A DNA stretch of 14,174 bases from Pseudomonadota bacterium (GTDB lineage Bacteria > Pseudomonadota > Alphaproteobacteria > Rhodospirillales > 2-02-FULL-58-16): contig JADFTO010000008.1 of NCBI GenBank assembly GCA_022560215.1, forward strand, positions 10,227 to 24,400. The letters run 5' to 3'. Both the position numbers and the translations under genes were made by a program. Below, one piece after another: positions 1-8,698 of this stretch. Positions within the stretch are counted from its first letter, which is position 1; each line of letters opens with the position of its first letter. The notes under the pieces are model-generated. The model was not told where the DNA came from, ran no database searches, and was given only the letters and a program-made list of their open reading frames with translations.

Positions 1-1
1 C

Positions 2-2440
2 GCCTCGAATCCATTGTTGAACGCCGCATCAGCCCTGACCGGCAAGGGGCCGTTGATCGTCCTTATTGATGACGGCTGGGCGGCGGCTGGAAACTGGCCG
101 GCGCGGCGGGGTCTGCTGAGGACCCTGGCCGATCATGCGGAAAGAGACGGCCGCGCGGTGATCGCCGTGACCACGGCGCCCAAGGAAGCTGGATCACCAT
201 CGCCCATACCGGCGATGATGTCCGCCGCAGACGCCCGGAAATTGTTTTTATCCCTGCAACCGAAACCCTGGGCCACGGACCGGGGCGCGGCGCTTCGGGG
301 GCTGATGGAAAAGGGCGTTCTGGAAGACGCCCGGCCGGGTAATGTGGTGTGGTTGAGCGACGGCCTGGAGGAGGGGGGGACGGCCGCCCTCGTCCGTGAC
401 CTCAAGACCATCGGCGCCATGACCGTTGTCGGGCCTGAGCCCGAGCGCCTGCCCCTGGTCCTCAGGCCCCCCGTCGCCGAGGGCGAGGCCCTGCGTATCA
501 CGGCGCTCAGGGCTACGGGGCGGGGCGCGGCCACGTACTGGGTTCAGGCGCTGGCCGGGGACGGCCGCCTGCTCGCCCGCCAGGCGCTTCTCTTCCCCGA
601 CGGCGAGAGGCGGGCGGAGACCCGCCTCGTGCTGCCGGCGGAACTGCGCAACCGCCTGACCCGCCTCGAAATCGAGGGAGAGAACACCGGCGCCGCCGTG
701 ATCCTGGTGGACGAGCGCTGGCGGCGGCGACCCGTCGGCCTGGTGGACCGGGAAGGGATCGCCGGCGGCCAGCCCCTGCTCAGCGCGCTATACTACCTGG
801 AGCGCAGCCTGGAGCCCTTCACCGAGATCCGCCGGGGCGGGATTCAGGACCTGCTCAAGCGTCAGCTGGCGGTCCTCGCCCTGGCCGATCCCGGGCGCCT
901 GGAGCCGGACGAGCTTCGCAGCCTCGAGGCGTGGATCGCCGGCGGCGGGGTCCTGTTGCGTTTCGCCGGACCCGGGCTGGTCCAGGACCCGCTGCTTCCC
1001 GTCAAGTTGCGCCAGGGCGACCGGATCATGGGGGGGACCATGTCCTGGTCCAAACCGGCGGCCCTGGCCCCGTTCCCCGCGTCCAGCCCTTTCCACCGGC
1101 TGGAAATTCCCGCCGACGTGAGAATCCGCCGCCAGGTGCTGGCCCAGCCGTCCCTCGACCTGGCGGACAAGACCTGGGCCCGGCTCAGGGACGGCACCCC
1201 CCTGGTGACCGCCGAGAAACGGGGCAAGGGGTGGCTGGTTCTGGTTCACACCACGGCCAACATGGCGTGGTCCAACCTTCCCATTTCGGGCCTGTTCGTG
1301 GACATGCTGCGGCGAATCGTGGCGCTCGCCCAAGGTGTTGTGGCTGAGGCGGACCTGCCTCCCCTGCCGCCGCTCGAGGTGCTGGACGGGTTCGGCCGTC
1401 TCGGGCCCCCGCCGGCGAGCGCCCTGGCAATAGCCGGGGACGCCTTCGACGACGCGGTGGTGACGCCTGCGCATCCGCCTGGCTACTACGGCGACGAGGC
1501 GTCGAGGCGGGCGCTGAACCTGTCGGCGGGCCTGGCCGATCCCACGCCTTTCGCCTCCCTTCCCGCCGGGGTCTCCGCCGCCGGTTACGGACGCCAGCCG
1601 GAGCTGGACCTCAGGCCCTGGCTTTTCGGCTTGGCGCTGCTGCTGGCCCTGGTGGACCTGGCGGCTTCCATGGCCATGCGCGGATTGCTGCGCCTGGCGG
1701 GGATCGTCGCGGCCGCGGCCATCGCCGCCGCCGGGGCCGAGGCGGCCGACGACGAATTCGCCATGGCCGCCAGCCTGGAGACCCGGCTTGCCTACATGAT
1801 CACCGGCGATCAACAGGTCGATGAGCTTAGCCGCCTCGGCCTCAAGGGACTGGGTGTCATCGTCAAGCGCCGCACCGCCGCCGAGCTCGGCGAACCCATC
1901 GGCATCGATCCGGAAACCGACGAGCTGGCCTTCTTTCCCCTTCTCTACTGGCCGGTGACTTCCGGACCGGGGCCCTCGCCCAAGGCCGCGGCCAGGCTGA
2001 ACGCCTACCTCAGGAACGGCGGCACCATCCTGTTCGACACCCGGGACCCGTCCGCCGGGATGGGCCCCTTGCGAAACCTGATCCGGGATTTGAACATCCC
2101 GTTCCTGGCGCCGATTTCCGCCGACCACGTGCTGACCAGGTCCTTTTACCTGTTGAACACTTTTCCGGGACGCTGGACAGGCGGCGTCGTGTGGCTCGAG
2201 AGGCCGGGCGAGAGGGTCAACGACGGGGTGTCGTCGGTCATCGTCGGCGCTCACGATTGGGCGGGCGCCTGGGCCATGGACGACGCCCAGCGCCCGCTCC
2301 ACGCCGTGGTGCCGGGGGGGGAAAGACAACGCGAGATGGCCTTCCGCTTCGGCATCAACCTGGTGATGTACGTTCTTACCGGCAACTACAAGACCGACCA
2401 GGTGCATCTGCCGACCATCCTCGAAAGGCTGGGAAAATGA
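2..2440 (+). CDS. DUF4159 domain-containing membrane protein, 5' end missing
   Basis: The frame is open to the first bases of the window, so the TTG at 14 is probably internal and the true start lies to the left. The visible part (about 810 residues) opens with a vWA-like strand (VLIDDGWAAA, ending near residue 24 counted from position 14). It continues through a beta-rich region and a glutamine-amidotransferase-like stretch (YYLERSLEPF, then LEAWIAGGGVLLRFAGPG). A hydrophobic segment follows at about 1618-1740. The C-terminal 220 residues are DUF4159, recognised by GGTILFDTRD, HVLTRSFYLL, VIVGAHDWAG and the ending FGINLVMYVLTGNYKTDQVH. Full-length relatives usually add an N-terminal BatA-type membrane segment, which would lie outside the window. 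These proteins commonly sit beside MoxR AAA+ ATPase and DUF58 genes. Their biochemical role is not established, and envelope or chaperone-like functions are guesses. The stop overlaps the next start as ATGA. Family assignment is firm and function is unknown. Confidence 0.88.
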   Translation, partial: ASNPLLNAASALTGKGPLIVLIDDGWAAAGNWPARRGLLRTLADHAERDGRAVIAVTTAPKEAGSPSPIPAMMSAADARKLFLSLQPKPWATDRGAALRGLMEKGVLEDARPGNVVWLSDGLEEGGTAALVRDLKTIGAMTVVGPEPERLPLVLRPPVAEGEALRITALRATGRGAATYWVQALAGDGRLLARQALLFPDGERRAETRLVLPAELRNRLTRLEIEGENTGAAVILVDERWRRRPVGLVDREGIAGGQPLLSALYYLERSLEPFTEIRRGGIQDLLKRQLAVLALADPGRLEPDELRSLEAWIAGGGVLLRFAGPGLVQDPLLPVKLRQGDRIMGGTMSWSKPAALAPFPASSPFHRLEIPADVRIRRQVLAQPSLDLADKTWARLRDGTPLVTAEKRGKGWLVLVHTTANMAWSNLPISGLFVDMLRRIVALAQGVVAEADLPPLPPLEVLDGFGRLGPPPASALAIAGDAFDDAVVTPAHPPGYYGDEASRRALNLSAGLADPTPFASLPAGVSAAGYGRQPELDLRPWLFGLALLLALVDLAASMAMRGLLRLAGIVAAAAIAAAGAEAADDEFAMAASLETRLAYMITGDQQVDELSRLGLKGLGVIVKRRTAAELGEPIGIDPETDELAFFPLLYWPVTSGPGPSPKAAARLNAYLRNGGTILFDTRDPSAGMGPLRNLIRDLNIPFLAPISADHVLTRSFYLLNTFPGRWTGGVVWLERPGERVNDGVSSVIVGAHDWAGAWAMDDAQRPLHAVVPGGERQREMAFRFGINLVMYVLTGNYKTDQVHLPTILERLGK

Positions 2441-4488
2441 GCGGCGGAATTAGCCTGGCGCCCCTGATTCCCTGGCCGATGATCGCCGCCGCCGGCGCCC
2501 TGGCGGCCGTCCTCCTCGGCATCGCCGCCTGGCGCGCCAGCCGGGGGGTTCTCTGGCGCGTTGGTGTCATGGCCGTCCTGTTGGCGGCGCTGGCCAACCC
2601 CCTGATCGTGATCGAGGAGCGCGAACCCCGGCCGGACGTGGCGGTTGTCATCGTCGATCAATCAGGCAGCCAGGCCGTTGCAGGCCGCGCGGCCGAGGCC
2701 GAGGCCGCTCTCGAGCGGATCAAGGCGGCGGTGTCCGGTTTCGACAACTTCGAGCTCAACGTCGTGCGGGTGGACGAGGGCGTCCCGGAATCCGGGGACC
2801 AGGGCGGCACCCGTCTTTTCGGCCCCCTGGCGCGGGCCGTCGCCGAGGTGCCCGGCGGACAATTTGCCGGCGCCATACTGATCACCGACGGGCAGGTCCA
2901 CGACGTTCCTTCCCGGCCCCTTCCCGGTCCCCTGCACGTGTTCCTGACGGGCAAGCAAGGCGAGAAGGACCGCCACATCGTCGTCGAGCGGGCGCCCGGG
3001 TACGGCATCGTCGGAAAGAAGATGACCGTCGTCTACCGTGTCGAGGACAGGGAGGGCCCGGCCAACCGGATGGCGTGGGTGCGCTTCCGACTGGACGGCG
3101 CCGAGGCTGGATCCGCCCTGGTTCCCGTCGGCCGGAACGTAACCCACGAGTTTGTCCTCGACCATGCCGGGGTGACGGTGCTGGAGCTGGAAGCGGAACC
3201 CATCGAGGGGGACCTTTCCACCCTCAACAACCGGGCGGCGGTCGCCATCAACGGGGTCCGCGACCGGCTCAGGGTGCTGCTCGTCTCCGGCCAGCCCCAC
3301 GCGGGCGAGCGGGCCTGGCGCAACCTTCTGAAATCGGACCCGTCGGTGGACCTGGTTCACTTCACCATCCTGCGCCCGCCGGAGAAGGAGGACTACACCC
3401 CGTTGAGGGAGCTCGCCTTGATCAGCTTCCCCGTCCGCGAGCTGTTCGAGGTCAAGCTGCCCGAATTCGACCTCATCATCTTCGACCGCTACCGGGTGCG
3501 GGACGTGCTTCCCCATATCTACCTCGTCAATATCAGGGAATACGTGCGCGGCGGCGGCGCCTTGATGCTGTCGGTGGGTCCCGAGTTCGCGGGCGTCAGG
3601 AGCCTATTCCAGACCCCGTTGGGCGAGATCATGCCGGCCTCGCCCACGGGCAGGATTCTGGAAAGGGGATTCAAGCCGGGGCTCACGCAACTTGGGCGGC
3701 GGCACCCGGTGAGCGCCGGCCTCTCCGGCGGCAAGGAGGAGACCTGGGGACGCTGGTTCCGCCAGATGGAGGCGGAAGTGCGCGCAGGCCAGGTGCTCAT
3801 GGAGGGGATCGACGGGCGCCCGCTCCTGGTCCTCAACCGCGAGGGCAAGGGCCGCGTGGCCCAGCTTCTGAGCGACCAGATATGGCTCTGGGCGCGCGGC
3901 TTCGAGGGCGGCGGCCCACAGGCCGAACTGCTGCGCCGTCTCGCCCACTGGCTGATGAAGGAGCCGGACCTGGAAGAAGAAGCGTTGACTGCCCGCGTCC
4001 ATGACGGGCGCCTGTTGATCGAGCGCCGCAGCCTCACCGCCGGCCCCGCAGAGGTGACGGTGACCGGGCCTTCGGGGGACAAGCGGACGGTGACCCTGGA
4101 AGCGGGCGACGAGGAGGCGACGGCGCGGGCCCGGGTGGACCTGGACGGGCCGGGACTCTACCGGGTGGACGACGGCAGCCGCACGGCGCTGGCGGCGGCG
4201 GGCGCCTTGAACTCCATCGAGATGGCCGACCTCAGGGCGACGGCGGCCCGCCTGGCGCCAATCGCCAGGGAGACCGGCGGCGGCGTCGCCTGGATCGCCG
4301 CCGGAGTCCCGGAAATCAGGCGCACCCGTTCCGGGCGGGACACGGCGGGACGGGGTTGGATCGGGCTCCGCCGGAACGAGGCTTACGCGATAACGGGCGT
4401 TGCCGAGACGCCGCTGCTGCCCGGCCCCCTGGCCCTCGTCCTGATCCTCGGAGGGCTGGCGGCGGCATGGTGGCGGGAGGGGCGCTAG
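2437..4488 (+). CDS. Membrane-anchored vWA / glutamine-amidotransferase-like protein
   Basis: This 683-residue protein starts at the ATG of an ATGA overlap with the DUF4159 gene, with AAGG about nine bases upstream. An upstream in-frame start at 2191 would add a low-complexity tail overlapping the previous gene and is rejected. Two hydrophobic helices (about residues 9-31 and 38-58) anchor the N terminus. A vWA-like domain follows with a DxSxS motif at D74-S76-S78 and an ITDG strand at 149-152, so the metal-binding (MIDAS) residues look retained. The middle part resembles a class I glutamine amidotransferase-like fold (VLLVSGQPH, then YVRGGGALMLSVGPE), though I see no catalytic Cys-His-Glu triad. 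A beta-sandwich-like region leads to a C-terminal helix (PGPLALVLILGGLAAAWW), so most of the protein probably lies in the periplasm between the anchors. Translational coupling suggests it works with the DUF4159 protein. The substrate or partner is unknown. Confidence 0.86.
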   Translation: MSGGISLAPLIPWPMIAAAGALAAVLLGIAAWRASRGVLWRVGVMAVLLAALANPLIVIEEREPRPDVAVVIVDQSGSQAVAGRAAEAEAALERIKAAVSGFDNFELNVVRVDEGVPESGDQGGTRLFGPLARAVAEVPGGQFAGAILITDGQVHDVPSRPLPGPLHVFLTGKQGEKDRHIVVERAPGYGIVGKKMTVVYRVEDREGPANRMAWVRFRLDGAEAGSALVPVGRNVTHEFVLDHAGVTVLELEAEPIEGDLSTLNNRAAVAINGVRDRLRVLLVSGQPHAGERAWRNLLKSDPSVDLVHFTILRPPEKEDYTPLRELALISFPVRELFEVKLPEFDLIIFDRYRVRDVLPHIYLVNIREYVRGGGALMLSVGPEFAGVRSLFQTPLGEIMPASPTGRILERGFKPGLTQLGRRHPVSAGLSGGKEETWGRWFRQMEAEVRAGQVLMEGIDGRPLLVLNREGKGRVAQLLSDQIWLWARGFEGGGPQAELLRRLAHWLMKEPDLEEEALTARVHDGRLLIERRSLTAGPAEVTVTGPSGDKRTVTLEAGDEEATARARVDLDGPGLYRVDDGSRTALAAAGALNSIEMADLRATAARLAPIARETGGGVAWIAAGVPEIRRTRSGRDTAGRGWIGLRRNEAYAITGVAETPLLPGPLALVLILGGLAAAWWREGR

Positions 4489-4560
4489 CCCTACCGCGGA
4501 GAGAACAGTGAACCCGGCAGGTACAGGATGGAGAGTTTGACATCCGATCCCTGAGTTATA

Positions 4561-4595
4561 CCAAAGGGCGTTGAGCTTGACTCATCGCCCTTTGG
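4561..4595. terminator. 35-nt inverted repeat, possible bidirectional terminator or dispersed palindrome
   Basis: CCAAAGGGCG (4561-4570) is perfectly mirrored by CGCCCTTTGG (4586-4595). Inside the arms, TGAG (4572-4575) pairs with CTCA (4581-4584) after one T-T mismatch, leaving a five-base loop. It lies 72 bases past the stop of the plus-strand gene, in the gap between convergent operons, where a terminator is expected. No T-run follows on either strand, so a classical intrinsic terminator is not proven. The shape also fits a dispersed palindromic repeat. Confidence 0.5.
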
Positions 4596-4651
4596 CAAGC
4601 GCGACCGCGCGCCGGCGCTTATGCCTGAGAGCCTGCGTGGCGCATGAACGC

Positions 4652-4678
4652 CCAGCGGTCCTTCTTAAGGGCCGCTGG
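4652..4678. terminator. Second hairpin in the convergent gap
   Basis: CCAGCGGTCC (4652-4661) pairs with GGGCCGCTGG (4669-4678) over ten positions, one of them G-T, around a seven-base loop. It lies 66 bases beyond the stop of the minus-strand ABC operon. It has no flanking T-run on either strand, so assignment as the operon terminator rests on position and stem strength. Confidence 0.4.
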
Positions 4679-4713
4679 TATTAGAGAACACCAACACCGA
4701 GATTGGCTGAACG

Positions 4714-4753
4714 GGCCGAATCGGCAAAACAGAAGCCGCTCTCCTATTCGGCC
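4714..4753. terminator. Inverted repeat overlapping the end of the ABC ATPase gene
   Basis: GGCCGAAT (4714-4721) mirrors ATTCGGCC (4746-4753). An inner CGGC (4722-4725) pairs with GCCG (4735-4738), so a bulged hairpin could form at the very end of the operon transcript. The right arm overlaps the last two sense codons and the stop of the ATPase gene. The structure could protect the 3' end or help termination. It has no U-tract, and the role is inferred from position only. Confidence 0.3.
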
Positions 4754-6837
4754 GCCTCCGGCGTCTTGATCACCGGCTCCACCCGGCGCAACTCCTGGAG
4801 CGGGATGTGACACGCGATGACGTGGCCGTCCTCGTCCTCGTGCAGCGGCGGCGGTTCGTTGTCGCAGACCGGCCCCAGGTGGCGCGGACAGCGGCTGGCG
4901 AAAGGGCAGCCCCGGGGCGGGTCGAGGGCACTGGGCAGGGCCCCCTCGAGCACGATGTGCCGCTTTTCCACGTCCAGATCGGCGATGGGCACGGCCGACA
5001 GCAGCGCCTCGGTGTAGGGATGATAGGGGGGCGCGAACACCTGCTCGGTGGTGCCCCGCTCCATGATCCGACCCAGGTACATGACCACGATGCGGTCGGC
5101 CAGGTAGCGCACCACGCCAAGATCGTGGCTGATGAACAAGAGCGTCGTCTTGTTTTCCCGCTGGATATCCATCAAGAGCTCGATGACCGCCGCCGCCACC
5201 GATACGTCGAGGGAGGAAAACGGTTCGTCGGCGATCACCATGGCCGGGTTGCCGGCGAAGGCGCGGGCGATACCGACACGTTGCTTCTGGCCGCCGGAAA
5301 GCTGGCGCGGACGGCGGTCGAAGAAATCACGGGGCAGCTTGACCGTATCCAGGAGCTCCAACACCCGCTGGCGGATTTTCCCGCCGTCTTCCTCGACCCC
5401 GAACTTGCGGATCACGCGGGCGATCTGGGCGCCGACGGTATGGCTGGGATTGAGGGTGTCGTTGGGGTTCTGGAAGACCATCTGCAGGTTGCGCAATTGC
5501 GTGGACGAGCGCAGGTGAACGGGCAAATCGGCGATGTTCTCGCCCTCCAGGCGGACCTCGCCCTTGGTCGCCGTCTCCAGCCCCATCAGGACCTTGGCGA
5601 AGGTCGACTTTCCGCACCCGGATTCGCCGACGATGGCGACCGTTTCGCCGCGCCGGGCGGTGAAATCGAGGGCCTCGTTGGCCTTCACGTATTTCACGCT
5701 TTTTCCCGAGATGAGGGCGGCGATCGAGTGGTCGTGGACCTCGTAGTATTTCTGCAAGCCGTCGACCTCGAGCACCCGCTCGCCCACTTCGACCGCGGGC
5801 TTGCTTTCGCCGACGATAACGGCGGTATCGGGGTCGATGTCGTTCCAGCGCACGCACCGCACCCGGTGGCCGGGGTCGTCGTCGGTGGTGACCGGCTCGA
5901 TCGCGATGCTGCCCGCGTCGCAGGTGCCCGCCTCGAAGAAATTGCAGCGCGGCCCGAAAATGCAGCCCGGCGGGCGCTCGTGGGGCAGCGGCAGTTGGCC
6001 CTGGATGGCGACCAGCGGTCGCGCGTTCTTGTCGCAGTGGGGCCGCGGGATACAGCCGAACAGCCCGTGGGTGTAGGGATGCTTGGGCCAGGTGAAGATG
6101 GAATCGATGGTTCCTTCCTCGATCACTTCGCCCGAATACATCACGCAGATGCGGTCGCACACCTCGAGCATCAGCCCGAGATTATGCGAGATGTAGAGAA
6201 GGGCAGTGCCGAACTTCCGGCTGAGTTCGGCGATCAGCTCCACGATCCCGGCCTCCACCGTCACATCGAGTGCCGTCGTCGGCTCGTCCAGCAGGAGCAG
6301 CGCCGGATTGGACAACAGCGCCATGGCGATCACCACCCGCTGCTGCTGCCCGCCCGAGAGCTGGTGCGGATAGGAGGACATCAGCCGCTCGGCGTCGGGG
6401 AGGCGCACATCGGCGAGCATCCGTGCCGCCCGCCCACGGGCCTCGTCCTTGGAGACGCCCTCGTGAACCATGGGCACCTCCATCAACTGCCGGGCGATGG
6501 TTAGCGACGGATTGAGGGCCGCCATCGGCTCCTGGTAGATCATCGAGATCTGGGAGCCGCGGAGCTGGCGCAACTCCTCCTCGTTCAACGTCGCCATGTC
6601 GCGGCCCCTGAAGCGGACGGTGCCGCCGACGATGTCGCCGTTGTGGCCCAAGTAGCGCATGATCCCCATGGCGACGGTCGATTTGCCGCACCCGGATTCG
6701 CCGACGAGGCCGACGCTCTCGCCCGGGTTCAGCTTGAGGGAGAAGTCGACGACGGCAGGGATTTCGCCGGCCCGCGTGAAATAGCTGAGACACAGGTTGT
6801 CGATTTCCAGGAGCGGCGGGTCGAGTCTCTCGGCCAT
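4744..6837 (-). CDS. Fused dual-ATPase subunit of a Dpp/Opp-type ABC importer
   Basis: This 697-residue cytoplasmic protein joins two complete peptide-importer ATPase domains (DppD-like then DppF-like), as in the GsiA/YejF type. The first domain has Walker A G46-T54 with K52, LSGGQ 160-164, Walker B D184-E185 and switch His218. The second has Walker A 404-412 with K410, LSGGQ 513-517, D537-E538 and His571. All catalytic residues are present in both halves. Each half ends in the oligopeptide-transporter C-terminal region with four cysteines (292, 298, 306, 328 and 644, 650, 658, 676), a pattern linked to an iron-sulfur cluster in DppD-type ATPases. The start is fixed by a strong AGGAGG five bases upstream. 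That Shine-Dalgarno overlaps the stop of the preceding permease gene, implying coupled translation. It powers transport through the two permeases encoded just upstream. The substrate cannot be read from this subunit. Confidence 0.95.
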   Translation of the reverse strand: MAERLDPPLLEIDNLCLSYFTRAGEIPAVVDFSLKLNPGESVGLVGESGCGKSTVAMGIMRYLGHNGDIVGGTVRFRGRDMATLNEEELRQLRGSQISMIYQEPMAALNPSLTIARQLMEVPMVHEGVSKDEARGRAARMLADVRLPDAERLMSSYPHQLSGGQQQRVVIAMALLSNPALLLLDEPTTALDVTVEAGIVELIAELSRKFGTALLYISHNLGLMLEVCDRICVMYSGEVIEEGTIDSIFTWPKHPYTHGLFGCIPRPHCDKNARPLVAIQGQLPLPHERPPGCIFGPRCNFFEAGTCDAGSIAIEPVTTDDDPGHRVRCVRWNDIDPDTAVIVGESKPAVEVGERVLEVDGLQKYYEVHDHSIAALISGKSVKYVKANEALDFTARRGETVAIVGESGCGKSTFAKVLMGLETATKGEVRLEGENIADLPVHLRSSTQLRNLQMVFQNPNDTLNPSHTVGAQIARVIRKFGVEEDGGKIRQRVLELLDTVKLPRDFFDRRPRQLSGGQKQRVGIARAFAGNPAMVIADEPFSSLDVSVAAAVIELLMDIQRENKTTLLFISHDLGVVRYLADRIVVMYLGRIMERGTTEQVFAPPYHPYTEALLSAVPIADLDVEKRHIVLEGALPSALDPPRGCPFASRCPRHLGPVCDNEPPPLHEDEDGHVIACHIPLQELRRVEPVIKTPEAAE

Positions 6838-6842
6838 GGCGT

Positions 6843-6848
6843 CCTCCT
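6843..6848 (-). promoter_or_regulatory. Ribosome binding site of the ATPase gene, overlapping the upstream stop
   Basis: On the minus strand the sequence reads TAGGAGGACGCCATG. The TAG stop of the DppC-like permease gene is the first three bases, its last two bases begin the perfect AGGAGG, and the ATG follows after five bases. A ribosome finishing the permease would be placed to restart on the ATPase, keeping the two subunits balanced. Confidence 0.8.
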
Positions 6849-7740
6849 AATCCCGGAGCGAGATCTCGCGCAGGCCGTCGGCGAGCAGGTTGAAGCCGAG
6901 GATCAGCGACGAGATGGCGATGCACGGGAACACTGTCATATGGGGGAAGGCCATGGCCATGGCGCGGGTCTCGTTGATCATGCCGCCCCAGTCCGGGTCC
7001 GGCGGCGGCAGCCCCAGCCCGAGGAAACCGAGCACGCCGATGGTGATGATGACGTAGCCGAGTCTGAGGCACGCATCGACGATCAGCGGCCCGCGCGCGT
7101 TGGGCAGGATTTCCACCAGCATGATATGCCAGTCGCCCTCGCCCCGGGTCTGGGCGGCGGCCACGTAGTCGCGGTTGCGCAGGTCCAGCACCAGCCCGCG
7201 CACGATGCGCATGATGCCGGGGCTGCTGGCGAACGTGATGGCGATGACGATGTTGATGCCCGAGGCGCCGACGGTGGCGATGATGATGATGTAGAGCACC
7301 AACACCGGGAACGACAGGATGATGTCGCTGATCCTGGACAGCACCACGTCCCACCAGCCGCCCCGATAACCGGCCACCACCCCCATCAGGATGCCGAGGA
7401 TATAGGCGCTGAGCGTCGCCAACGGCGCATAGAACAGCACCGTGCGCGAGCCCCAGATGATCCGCGACAGGATGTCCCGCCCGATCTGGTCGGTGCCCAG
7501 CCAGAAGGTGCCGCCGGCGTCGAACGCGGCGCCCGGCCTGGCGAAAGGCATCAGGGTGGCGTTGGGCTCGAACGGCGCGATCCAGGGCGCCAAAAGGGCG
7601 GTCAGCACCCAGAACGCGATGATGGCGGCGCCGATCATGCCGACCCCGCTTTCCCGCAGTAGGGCGAACGACCGCAGCGCCCGGATCAGGGCATCGCCGG
7701 CGCTGGCGGCGAAGACGATGGTATCGGCAATCCGTTGCAT
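6847..7740 (-). CDS. DppC/OppC-like ABC importer permease
   Basis: This 297-residue inner-membrane permease belongs to the peptide/nickel (Dpp/Opp) class. Residues 35-55 form the first helix of the OppC N-terminal domain. The family motif FWLGTDQIGRDILSRIIWGS (79-98) follows, then the binding-protein-dependent transport core with helices near 103-125, 142-160, 165-185 and 228-245. The EAA coupling loop, which contacts the ATPase, spans about 191-214 (DYVAAAQTRG to VEILPN). GLGLPPPDPDWGGM (241-254) is the usual conserved segment after it. The ATG lies 12 bases after the DppB-like stop, and a GAGG overlaps that stop, so the genes are coupled. It pairs with the DppB-like permease to form the channel. 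Length and motifs are normal for the family and no damage is seen. Confidence 0.95.
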   Translation of the reverse strand: MQRIADTIVFAASAGDALIRALRSFALLRESGVGMIGAAIIAFWVLTALLAPWIAPFEPNATLMPFARPGAAFDAGGTFWLGTDQIGRDILSRIIWGSRTVLFYAPLATLSAYILGILMGVVAGYRGGWWDVVLSRISDIILSFPVLVLYIIIIATVGASGINIVIAITFASSPGIMRIVRGLVLDLRNRDYVAAAQTRGEGDWHIMLVEILPNARGPLIVDACLRLGYVIITIGVLGFLGLGLPPPDPDWGGMINETRAMAMAFPHMTVFPCIAISSLILGFNLLADGLREISLRD

Positions 7741-7752
7741 GCCCGCCTCGCC

Positions 7753-8685
7753 TCAGCTGAACCGGATGCGGGGGTTGAGATAGGTGTAGCCGATGTCGGC
7801 GATGGCCTGGGTGGTGACGGCGACGAACACCGCGACCATGGCGCAGGCCTCGATGACGAAGATGTCCTGATTCAGGGACGCCTCCAGAAGCAGCGCCCCG
7901 AAACCCTTGTAGGCGAAGAAGAATTCGACCACGATCACGCCCGACAGCAGCCAGTTGATCTGCAGCATGATGACGGTGAAGGGCGTGATCAGCGCGTTGC
8001 GCAGCGCATGCCGCAGGATCACCTGGCGGTAAGGAAGTCCCTTGAGGATGGCGGTGCGGATGTAATGGGTGGTCATGACTTCCGCCATCGAGGCCCGGGT
8101 CATGCGCGCCACGTAGCCGAAGTCGTAGACCACCAGCACCATCACCGGCAGCACCAACTGCCGCCAGTCGAAACCATCCGACATGCCGCTGGTGCCGGGC
8201 AACAGCTTGAGCCAGAAGACGAAGATGAAAGCCAGCAGGACGGCGCTGGCGAATTCCGGCACCGAGGTGGTGGCGATGGAAGTCACCGAGATGGCCCGGT
8301 CCAGCTTCGAGCCCTCCCGCATGCCGGCCAGGATGCCGAGCACGAGGGACAGCGGGATCATCACCGCGAAGGTCCAGAACCCGAGAATGGCCGTGTTCCA
8401 CAGCCTCGGCCACAGAATATCGGCGACCGGCACCTTGAAGCGGACCGATTGGCCGAAGTCGCCGGTCACGAAGTGACCGAGCCAGGCAAAGTAACGATAC
8501 CAGAGCGGCTCGAAATAGCCATGGGCCTCGAGCCACAGGTTGCGCTGCTCCTCGGATGAGTACGGCCCCAGTACCTTGGTCGCCACGCTGCCCGGGGATA
8601 TCTCGAGCAGCAGGAACAGCAGTACAGACACCACCACCATGGTGACGACCATGTAGCCGAGCCGCTTGGCGAGAAAGATCAGCAT
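7753..8685 (-). CDS. DppB/OppB-like ABC importer permease
   Basis: This 310-residue inner-membrane permease begins with the characteristic N-terminal helix (FLAKRLGYMVVTMVVVSVLL). Next comes the periplasmic loop with GDFGQSV, where DppB proteins carry a conserved GDxGxS element. Helices then occur near residues 103-125, 145-165, 180-195, 238-255 and 280-300. The EAA loop is EVMTTHYIRTAILKGLPYRQ (about 205-224), followed by RHALRNALITP. The C terminus ends with DIGYTYLNPRIRFS, a variant of the usual Y-x-x-(L/A)-(D/N)PR-I-R ending. The gene follows the binding-protein gene after 47 bases that contain a strong hairpin, and leads into the DppC-like gene after 12 bases. It forms half of the transmembrane channel. 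I see no strong Shine-Dalgarno directly before this ATG, so expression may depend on readthrough from the binding-protein gene. Confidence 0.95.
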   Translation of the reverse strand: MLIFLAKRLGYMVVTMVVVSVLLFLLLEISPGSVATKVLGPYSSEEQRNLWLEAHGYFEPLWYRYFAWLGHFVTGDFGQSVRFKVPVADILWPRLWNTAILGFWTFAVMIPLSLVLGILAGMREGSKLDRAISVTSIATTSVPEFASAVLLAFIFVFWLKLLPGTSGMSDGFDWRQLVLPVMVLVVYDFGYVARMTRASMAEVMTTHYIRTAILKGLPYRQVILRHALRNALITPFTVIMLQINWLLSGVIVVEFFFAYKGFGALLLEASLNQDIFVIEACAMVAVFVAVTTQAIADIGYTYLNPRIRFS

Positions 8686-8698
8686 ATGTCCGTCAGCG

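Noticed and set aside
788..2407. A 539-residue minus-strand frame opposite the DUF4159 gene
   Set aside because: High G+C opens long antisense frames. The composition (His, Gly, Arg, Gln rich) has no protein-family pattern, while the plus strand encodes a recognised family.
2191..2436. N-terminal extension of the vWA-like gene
   Set aside because: It overlaps the conserved DUF4159 C terminus in another frame and is Arg/Gly-rich. The ATGA start fits the operon.
4807..6504. A 565-residue plus-strand frame opposite the ABC ATPase
   Set aside because: It is an antisense shadow of a gene with complete Walker and signature motifs and shows no domain of its own.
6182..8536. A 784-residue open frame on the minus strand
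   Set aside because: It is a shifted frame of the two permease genes and the 5' part of the ATPase gene, rich in Arg, His and Gly with no family features. Real genes with full motifs occupy the same DNA.
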